Assembly: GCA_963662155.1 (NCBI GenBank)
Contig: OY759269.1
Location: 625,001 to 689,000, forward strand
Source: Lamellibrachia columna
Taxonomy: Eukaryota > Annelida > Polychaeta > Sabellida > Siboglinidae
Direction: 5' to 3'
Length of the DNA: 64,000 nucleotides
Shown: piece after piece, positions 13,875 to 64,000 of the stretch
Layout: each line of letters starts with the position of its first letter
How positions within the stretch are numbered: the first letter of the stretch is position 1
Translations under genes and position numbers: made by a program
The notes under the pieces: generated by a model
Seen by the model: the letters and a program-made list of their open reading frames with translations, nothing else
What the model was told of the DNA's origin: nothing
Databases searched by the model: none

Positions 13875-14587
13875 TCATCGGCGGAAGTGATTTTTATCAA
13901 GTAGTGAGTCTAGGGCCTGGGAAATTTCAGGCTTAATCGACGCCAGTGTTCTAGCTCTCAGTTCAGTGCCGTATCGTTGCTTGACGAGCTTTGGGAGTGC
14001 CACGTTAATTAATCTCAACCATGTGAGCACAACCATGTTTTCGAGAGAAGGTGTCATTTCTTCGTCGACATTTATGGCGTCACCATGGTGAAGAATAACA
14101 CTCCCTCGCTGGAGCATGTTGTCTTCAACGAAGGCCACTAAGCGCTGATACAGATCTTCAGGACGTTCATCAGCCTGGAGCTGAATGTCGGCAAAGTCAA
14201 GAAAATGGGCGCCCGTAGACTGAAATCCGTAGTGTAGACGAATAGTTTGCCAGATGCAAGATAAACTAGTTGAATTCTTGACGATCGTGTTGCGCGATAT
14301 AACTGGGCAGTAATTGGCTATCTGGCCTAGCATCAGCTCTAGCATGTAGACTTGTTGGAGAGCCGTACGACCGCCTGATGCAATGACGTCATCGTCAGTG
14401 AACCCTCTGTTTGGTTGAGAGGCACACTTCTTCCCCCACTTGGCGTCAGGACAGTGGTAATAAATTGCGTGAAGTTGGTGTCGAGCGATAAAGTATAAAT
14501 AAGGTTTTGACGCCAGTTCTCAAACGAGTTTACGGTTTCGGTTTTCGTGAGACACCACTGTCTCGGTGCACGTTGCGTATTAGCCAT
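13875..14587 (-). pseudogene. gag-like region of the LTR element, one frameshift
   Basis: Two overlapping frames, 14587-14339 and 14345-13875, join into one gag-like product. The first reads [17 protein letters not shown], a motif of retrotransposon capsid N-terminal domains. The second has [19 protein letters not shown] and [14 protein letters not shown], which fit the helical capsid C-terminal half. A single frame break near 14340 separates them. Start codon chosen: the ATG at 14587, 158 bp from the 5' LTR. Confidence 0.75.
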
Positions 14588-14745
14588 GTTAACGTTAGGC
14601 TACAACGATTTTACTAGTGTGACAAAGTCAAAGCCGTCGTTCAAGGCTAACTGCTTGCGCCGATTAGTAGGCTAGAAAGTCAATGCGATTCAATTTACTA
14701 TTGTACACAGTTCGGTGTGTGAGTTCGTTATGAACACTGCCACCG

Positions 14746-15724
14746 CGCCATTAGGGTGAAAGATATCGCATATCCAGTCTTACAAACAGACACTAGTATG
14801 ATCGTGTAACATGAACATTTAATGTAGAACAACACGATAACACTAGGCAAAGTCAATCGCCCTACAATTTTTTTCTATCTGGCTGTTGCTGTAGTAGGGG
14901 CGAAGATCTCGTTCATCAAAAGCTTAAGTATTTTCATGAAACGTGAAACCTTACAAAAACGCCATAAACAGAGCAATAAACACGTCTTTCGTGTCTGTAT
15001 GCATTCTTATATGTATATCACTAAAGTTACCTGACAATAACCATGTAAAAGTGTGAAATTATTACCTTTTTGTCAGAACGCATGTGCTTGTCAACATTTG
15101 TATATAACCGGATGTTGTTGTGAGCGAGAATACCAAGCGGGAATCCCGTGGATCTATATAAGGTTACGCTAAGAATTGCCGTCTGCTGGCCATGGAGTTA
15201 CATCATTAATCATGCCCCTATAAACTACTAACTTACTAACGGGTGTTTTATTTATGTCTGTGCTGCTGGCCCATTCTTGCCTCATTCTACACGAAATCGC
15301 GTTTGATCATGTGACCCAAAGGCAACATCACGTGCACAGTATGGCGGCTAATTGTGAAATGTTTTCTATGTCACCGATAAAAGTACTCATAAGTGATTAT
15401 TTGGAGCACATTTCTTCAGTTTCTTGACGCCCAATTGTCGGTTGTATGTCACAGAATACACATGTGAAACGGTTAGTGCGTATTGGTTTTAAAACTTAAG
15501 TTATTAGTTCCGTAGCCATTTGGCTACGGAACTGCCAAAACCTCAATTTAGCAAATGCCGGTCTGGACTTTCGCCCCAGAGACGAAGAGTGGGGCGGACA
15601 ATTTTGCCTAGATAACACAACCAACCGCAATCAAACCCGGAGAGCGAGAGCGTCCTTGACCCGGGGAACAGCGGTCACCAACAAACAGCCATAGACGTAA
15701 ATCATAGTTGATCGTCTATTGGCG
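14746..15724 (-). repeat. 5' LTR of the retrotransposon, split by an insertion
   Basis: The two halves, 14746-14843 and 15619-15724, match the 3' LTR continuously once 14844-15618 is removed. In element orientation the sequence just inside the LTR is CGGTGGCAGTG. A primer-binding site could start at the TGGCG overlapping the LTR edge, but this is not certain. Confidence 0.9.
14844..15610. mobile_element. 767-bp non-autonomous DNA transposon with 8-bp target duplication
   Basis: Inserted in the 5' LTR and flanked by GATAACAC at 14836-14843 and 15611-15618. The uninterrupted LTR has this 8-mer once. The ends are inverted: TAGGCAAAGT..CGCCC on the left and, read backwards, TAGGCAAAATTGTCCGCCC on the right. 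No transposase frame is present. An 8-bp duplication fits hAT, though the terminal pentamer TAGGC departs from the usual hAT form, so the superfamily is only probable. It is younger than the LTR insertion. Confidence 0.88.
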
Positions 15725-18700
15725 CATGTTTAATGTAAATATGTCAATAAATAGATATAATATATCTCGTTATGTTTATGCATAAACACACAGCATAATG
15801 TCATTGTTTATTTTATGAATGTTCATAATTTTATATGTCTAATATATAGACTGGATGTGATTTCTGAATCCCACTTCACTAATTATAAGTATTAGTTTTT
15901 TCTGCAGTGTTTGAATATTTGACTAAATAATGTAAGGATAGATAAAGGTATTCTATAAATTCATCAGTGTTGCCATGTCCAGCTTGTTCTTACCTTTATA
16001 ACAATGTCAATACTCTTTCGTTTTGCGGATATATTTTGTATGATCACTCCAATTTAATTAATTATATATTATATTAATATTCCTAGAAATGTTGCATGAT
16101 TTACAGTGTATATTTATATTCCATACATGTAAATATTATTATATATCGGTCTTTTACTGGAGGTAGTATTAAAGGTCAAATGTTTTTTATAATCAATGAA
16201 AGTTTATTAGCTTTCAACCATACTGATAGATACATACATACTGATAGTTTTTAATTCAATGTTTACATCTTTTAAAATTTTATTTATAACGCATAGGTTA
16301 ATTTCAATTGTTGATTTGTTGATTTAATTAACTTTACCAAAAGGGATTAATATATATATTTTTACAAATTCCAAATAACTCAATTAAGTGCTCATTTGGT
16401 ATTAATTGGTGTGTTTCACTTCCATGGTACCTAGGACGGTACTGCAGTCACTAGGTATCACGCAGTCGCTAGCCTGAGCCAGGTTCGAATATGTGTGAAA
16501 GGGGGATAGGCACTACCAACTAGTTTGACTGGTCAGGGTGGTCAAGGGTCCAGAGAATAGAATGTCCACTGATACAGTGATAAGTTGATGGTCAATTGCA
16601 GTTTTTTCTGTACATTTATGTCTAAAATAAACATTTGACTGTAGTAAAACAGCAGTGGTTTATATATTGTCTCGCAAGGGGGAGGCAAAGGGGGAGGCCA
16701 AGGGGGAGACAAAGGGGGAGGCCAAAGGTACCCCATTAAGCTTACCATGCTACCATCTGGTGGCACAACAGTAAAACAGTTAAGCCAAGCGGGACCATGG
16801 CCCAGTGACCTCCCCTCAAAATGACGCTACAGTGTATATCTAGTCTAAACACTAATATTTCATTATTCATATTGAAATATAAACAGCTAAGTTATGACTT
16901 ATATATTATTATAAGTAATCATGCATACTGCATACTGTAATTATTTGCTTCTTGTTATATTTATATTAATTGGGCAAGTGTTATAAGTGACACAATTCTT
17001 CTTGCCCTCTTCAACATCAAGACTGTGGTTTATATTTTATGTTTTGCTATTTTTGTGTAGTGTTGTTGTTGTTGTTATTGTTGAAATAAAGACTTGAGTA
17101 AATAAATCGAAATACGTTGCTATTTTGGGCTGGGCTTGGCTGCATTGAAGCGTCAGTCTGCGGCCGGGTTTTGACAACTTCATGACCAAAATAAACTAGG
17201 CTGCACATAAATTGTTTAAAAGACGTATCAATGTATGGATATGTAAACCGTTTGTGATGAAAGATCCCGGGTAACAAAATACTTAATGTATGTCTTAATA
17301 GAACGTATTCAATAATAAACATGAAATATTTCATGCAATTGTCATCACAAACATTGAATTGAGCTATATATGTCAGACCTTACTTTCCAGGATGTAGTCA
17401 AGTAAAACCATAGCAATTCATTCGCTTAGTTAATGCAGCAACTGAGACAAAGTGAAATTAAAAAAAATTACTCGCAAGGTATCTCAATGCAAATTATATA
17501 CACAATACAAGTTAAACTTATACATAGCCGTAATGGAGTTAAACTTATCTTATACGTAGCCGTAATGGAGTTTTAGCTATAGCAATTAACTTGCCCATTA
17601 AGCTCTAGTGTTTCGGGGTGTCGCAGGAAGTGGGTCATAAAAAATGGTGGTAGGTTGGCCTCAACATTGGTGGGAGGTTGGATTGATGGGAGATGGTACT
17701 CTCAAAACTGGTGGGAGGTTATCCGTCCCCCAAACAAGTGGGACTTAGTTTGAGACCCCTCCCATTACCGTTTTTAAAAGGATAAACGGTAGTAAAAATT
17801 ATTGGTGTTCTCCCCGTCCTTCTAATAAATATAACTTAGATATCTAGCTTACATCGCATGTGACACTTAAGTATGTCTTCTTTGAAATAACGTCTGCAAA
17901 CTCATAAGTATTCACGTATACACTAATGAATACCATTGTATCTGTGTTTACTTATCAGTATCTCGGCGCGAAGCTTATGGAGCACATGTGACCGGTAAAT
18001 GCAGCTGACGTGATTGCCTATTAATTACGGAGCTAGCAATACGTAGAGCGAAAAAACTCTGCTGAAACTGTCTAATGCGTTACGCAATGCTATCCACCAT
18101 TGTCTGGAGTGACCGAAGTTGGAGCGGCCAGATGAATGCACGTGTCTTTCAGACCCACCGTGACACTGTACTTGAACGACCGCCACATTACTAACTTGTT
18201 GAACAGAAATAGCCGCACCTCGTGCTAGTATTAGTTAGTACTAGACATACTTAACAAATTAACCAAGGTTACAACTTTCAATTTAATTTCACAAATCACC
18301 AATCATATATGATAAAACATAACATAACAAACAATTAGTTTCATGCATATTATATACTAAGTATTTATTGATGTATTTAAGTTTCATGACACTGCGTAAG
18401 CATATACGATCGACATTGAATTCAACGGTGACACTGCCACGCACGTAGCTGAAGGGCCTAGTTGTAAATTCAAACACGTAATACAAAATACAGTTTTACC
18501 AAGTCTACTTCATTAAAAAAGGCATATATATGTATGTATAAATGTGACAAAATTAACTCACCAGGTGTAGAAATGTAAAGCTGATCCGCGAGCTGGCTAA
18601 ACGTATGTCGAACGTATAGTTTCATATCTCCGGTCCAGGACAAACTGCGCTGGTCATTCACTAAAACCCGTCTTGAAGTGCCTCTGCTATCCTAGTGGCC

Positions 18701-19019
18701 TCTAGTGAGTGACTCTAATCGCCGTCTCATTGAAGTAGGTTGAACTAATGAGTTACTATGATTGACGATATGATATGATCCTAGATGCGCTATCTGTGTA
18801 GGGCCAGGTTACTCACTACACAAGCTGTGTGTCTGTTTCTCTCTCCTTCTCTCTCCGTCTCCGCCCCCTTTTGCCTGTGTAAATGGGGAGGAACATATTT
18901 TACGGCCGAAAGTAGAAATTCATCCATTATTTCCCGTGACTGACATTCTATGTTGTAATCCATTGCTATTATATACAGTACTTATTATTGTAGCTGTAAT
19001 ATATTGATGTTACAATAAA
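15725..19019. other. AT-rich, no gene recognised
   Basis: No coding region is supported. Minor features: a possible worn tRNA-like SINE head around 16430-16500 (CCAGGTTCGAA); a short G-rich tandem (AAGGGGGAGGCC-like, four copies) at 16675-16730; a GTTGTTGTTATTGTTG stretch at 17058-17085 beside AATAAAG that may be a retrotransposon tail; a two-copy tandem of about 33 bp at 17510-17575; loosely repeated GGTGGGAGGTTGG at 17640-17720; and a pyrimidine tract at 18835-18870. Confidence 0.5.
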
Positions 19020-19027
19020 CTGACGTC

Positions 19028-19425
19028 AACTACCTGCTCGTGTTGAATAACTCACCATATGCTGTATAGCCCTAACCCTTGTTGAAGAACTGACCATATG
19101 TTGTATAACCCTAACCCTTTTTTGAAGAAGGGTGACCATATGCTGTATAACACCTCCCTTGTTGAAGAAGGGTGACCATATGCTGTATAACCCTAACTCT
19201 TGCTGAAGAAGGGTAAATATATGCTGTATAACACATTTATTGTTGAAGAAGGGTGACCATATGCTGTATAACCCTAACTCTTGTTGAAGAAGGGTAAATA
19301 TATGCTGTATAACACGTTTATTGTTGAAGAAGGGTGACCATATGCTGTATAACCCTAACTCTTGTTGAAGAAGGTTAGGGTTATACAGCATATGGTCACC
19401 CTTCTTCAACAAGTTATACAGCAAA
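19028..19425. repeat. 41-bp minisatellite ending in an inverted copy
   Basis: Unit GTTGAAGAAGGGTGACCATA followed by TGCTGTATAACCCTAACTCTT, about eight direct copies, some with the AACACGTTTATT or AACACATTTATT variant. The last full unit at 19321-19359 is followed after 14 nt by its exact reverse complement at 19374-19412, a 39-nt perfect stem. Each unit contains a CCCTAAC telomere-like string. It lies about 1.5 kb beyond the HELLS stop codon. Confidence 0.95.
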
Positions 19426-19429
19426 ACTT

Positions 19430-20535
19430 TATGCAAAAGCATTTTCATCAACTTGCTTCAGTTCTTGAACCATTTTAAAATGTAAAATATACGACAGTGT
19501 ATGTAACACGCCAAAGTAATAGATAAAACATGTACCTTATTTGACCTAATAAGCGTTATTCTTGAAAAAAATTGGTCCATGGACAAATTTAGGGTTAACC
19601 CTAAAAATGTCAGGGAATCTGTTCTTATAAGCGTGCACCAAAACTGTTCTCTGAACAACAACATAACCGCTTAGCACTAGTCGTGTCATTTGGTGACTAG
19701 TGTAGAAAAACTGAAAAGTTGTTCCAACTGTTTAACATCAAATGGTGACACTTTTCAGTTGTTCCATACTAGTCAAATTACAATAATTATGGATCCTGAT
19801 TAAAAAGGGGGGTGTACGTTTAATAGGCTGGATACGGTATATGCACGGTTCACAAACAACTATAAAGTCTAAGTGTCTATCTGTGGATGTTTGGAATTCA
19901 TTACGCGATAATATAAAGTTGAATTACTATTTATAATCTCAAAACACACTATAAAATTTATTATCTTGAAGTAGTATGGTTGTATACAGAATGTGGCCCA
20001 ACAGCAGAAATACTCTGCAAAGTTGTACAATTTATGTCACTTGCAACATGCAACAGACAGATCAATCTGTGATGATCTCAGTTAGGCAAATTGAATCTGA
20101 AGTACTGGGTACCTCACATTTATACATTTGCTTTTTATTGACAGATGCAAATAAACAAAATTATGGCATCAGAGGTGAAGCATCAATTAATTATTTTGTA
20201 ACAATAAAATCTGTATGAAATATACAGGCAACTCCATAATTACTGACTGTTGTAGGTACAGGTTGTATATGTTAATTGTATAACAGTGAATAGCATTATG
20301 CAGTTGGCTGGCTAGTTCAATTAAAGAATGCAACGAGTTTACAGGAAATTATTTTGAAATAAAGTAAAACTTCAATGATATCAATGAGTATGCATAACTA
20401 GAGTCGTGAAAATATCTGAGAGAAAGACTTTGAAACTTCTACCAGGATGGCAGGAACCAAGGGAACTAGGGGTTAGGGTAACGTAACCCTAAACACTCAT
20501 GGGGACTGGTGATAACTAAATGAGGATGATGAGAC
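19430..20535. other. downstream flank of HELLS, possible 3' UTR
   Basis: Nothing codes here. On the minus strand, downstream of the HELLS stop, an AATAAA hexamer (TTTATT on the plus strand) occurs near 20133, about 0.8 kb past the stop. It is a candidate poly(A) signal, but I cannot locate the real transcript end. An 80-codon plus-strand frame at 19976-20218 has no recognisable content. Confidence 0.35.
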
Positions 20536-20540
20536 AGTGC

Positions 20541-20958
20541 AAGCCCTCAAATCCAACTCTCCCCATCCTCTCCCATGAGGCAGGGTTAGCTCTCAAGTCC
20601 AACTCTCCCCTGTCCTCTCCCATGAGGCAGGGTTAGCTCTCAAGTCCAACTCTCCCCTGTCCTCTCCCATGAGGCAGGGTTAGCTCTCAAGTCCAACTCT
20701 CCCCGTCCTCTCCCATGAGGCAGGGTTAGCTCTCAAGTCCAACTCTCCCCTGTCCTCTCCCATGAGGCAGGGTTAGCTCTCAAGTCCAACTCTCCCCGTC
20801 CTCTCCCATGAGGCAGGGTTAACTCTCAAGTCCAACTCTCCCCGTCCTCTCCCATGAGGCAGGGTTAGCTCTCAAGTCCAGCTCTCCCCCGTCCTCTTCC
20901 ATGAGGCTGGGCTAGCTCTCAAGTCCAGCTCTCCCCCGTCCTCTCCCATGAGGCTGGG

Positions 20959-20985
<27 letters not shown>
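20541..20985 (-). repeat. 46-47-bp minisatellite containing the HELLS stop codon region
   Basis: Read on the minus strand the unit is GACTTGAGAGCTAACCCTGC then CTCATGGGAGAGGACGGGGAGAGTTG, about nine copies. Its first part equals the last codons of the terminal exon (CTT GAG AGC TAG). The array therefore starts inside the coding sequence and replicates Leu-Glu-Ser-stop, with TAG becoming TAA in most copies. It extends into what should be the 3' UTR. The unit length is not a multiple of three, unlike the splice-site arrays upstream. Confidence 0.92.

Positions 20986-64000
<43,015 letters not shown>

Larger units (their letters stand above)
11700..15724 (-). mobile_element. LTR retrotransposon with gag, protease and integrase but no reverse transcriptase
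   Basis: Two direct repeats of 204 bp bound the element: 11700-11903, and 14746-15724 once a 767-bp insertion and its 8-bp duplication are removed. By eye they differ at about six positions. The LTR ends are inverted (CGCCAATAG and CTAATGGCG). Coding on the minus strand runs gag-like, aspartic protease, integrase. Protease is followed almost directly by the integrase HHCC zinc finger, so the RT and RNase H region is absent. The element is inserted in RTE-like copy A. Only CAT is shared by the outer flanks, so a target duplication is not clear. It resembles Ty3/Gypsy-like elements of marine invertebrates, but the lineage is uncertain. Confidence 0.88.

Noticed and set aside
17047..17334. 95-codon minus-strand frame
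   Set aside because: Ends in an Asn run from a GTT repeat; low-complexity and no domain.

Overview
The window comes from an intron-rich animal genome, most likely a marine invertebrate. A mollusc or other lophotrochozoan is a guess from the transposon types. The one host gene I can recognise is the 3' part of a HELLS/LSH (SMARCA6) SNF2-family chromatin remodeller on the minus strand. Eleven exons between 64000 and 20959 can be assembled by eye. Every GT/AG junction is phase-consistent, and together they encode the last 569 residues, from just before the DEGH box to the stop codon. The 5' part, including the Walker A motif, lies beyond 64000.

Layout. 1-1270: nothing recognised. 1270-2520: decayed LINE, then a degenerate 29-bp minisatellite (2520-3955). 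3967-6930: CR1/L2-like LINE copy 1. 6930-9480: mostly unassigned. 9489-9905: very long (GT)n/(TA)n/(GT)n microsatellite. 9952-11699: RTE-like LINE copy A, cut at its 3' side by a 4-kb LTR retrotransposon (11700-15724) that lacks reverse transcriptase. The LTR element's 5' LTR carries a 767-bp DNA transposon with an 8-bp target duplication. 15725-20540: AT-rich, no gene found, one 41-bp minisatellite ending in a 39-nt perfect palindrome. 20540-64000: the HELLS gene.

Within HELLS about half of the sequence (my rough sum is 21-22 kb) is minisatellite DNA in about 20 arrays. Inserted among them are an RTE-like LINE, two CR1/L2-like LINEs (one with a second LINE nested in it), a tRNA-derived SINE and a hAT-like MITE.

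The main observation is that the minisatellites are not placed at random. At six of the ten donor-bearing exons the array starts exactly at the exon 3' end, and its unit contains that exon's last codons (in the shortest case only AAG) plus the 5' splice site. The 5' splice site is therefore present in tandem, from about 4 to about 44 times. In all six arrays the main unit length is a multiple of three (57, 27, 18, 33, 24, 33 bp). In the terminal exon the repeated unit (46-47 bp) instead contains the last codons and the stop codon. One array (52,495-53,290) is open in frame throughout, so choosing among its donors would add 9-residue blocks to the protein just before the conserved PFLLRR-like segment. 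No CRISPR, rRNA gene or complete tRNA gene was seen.
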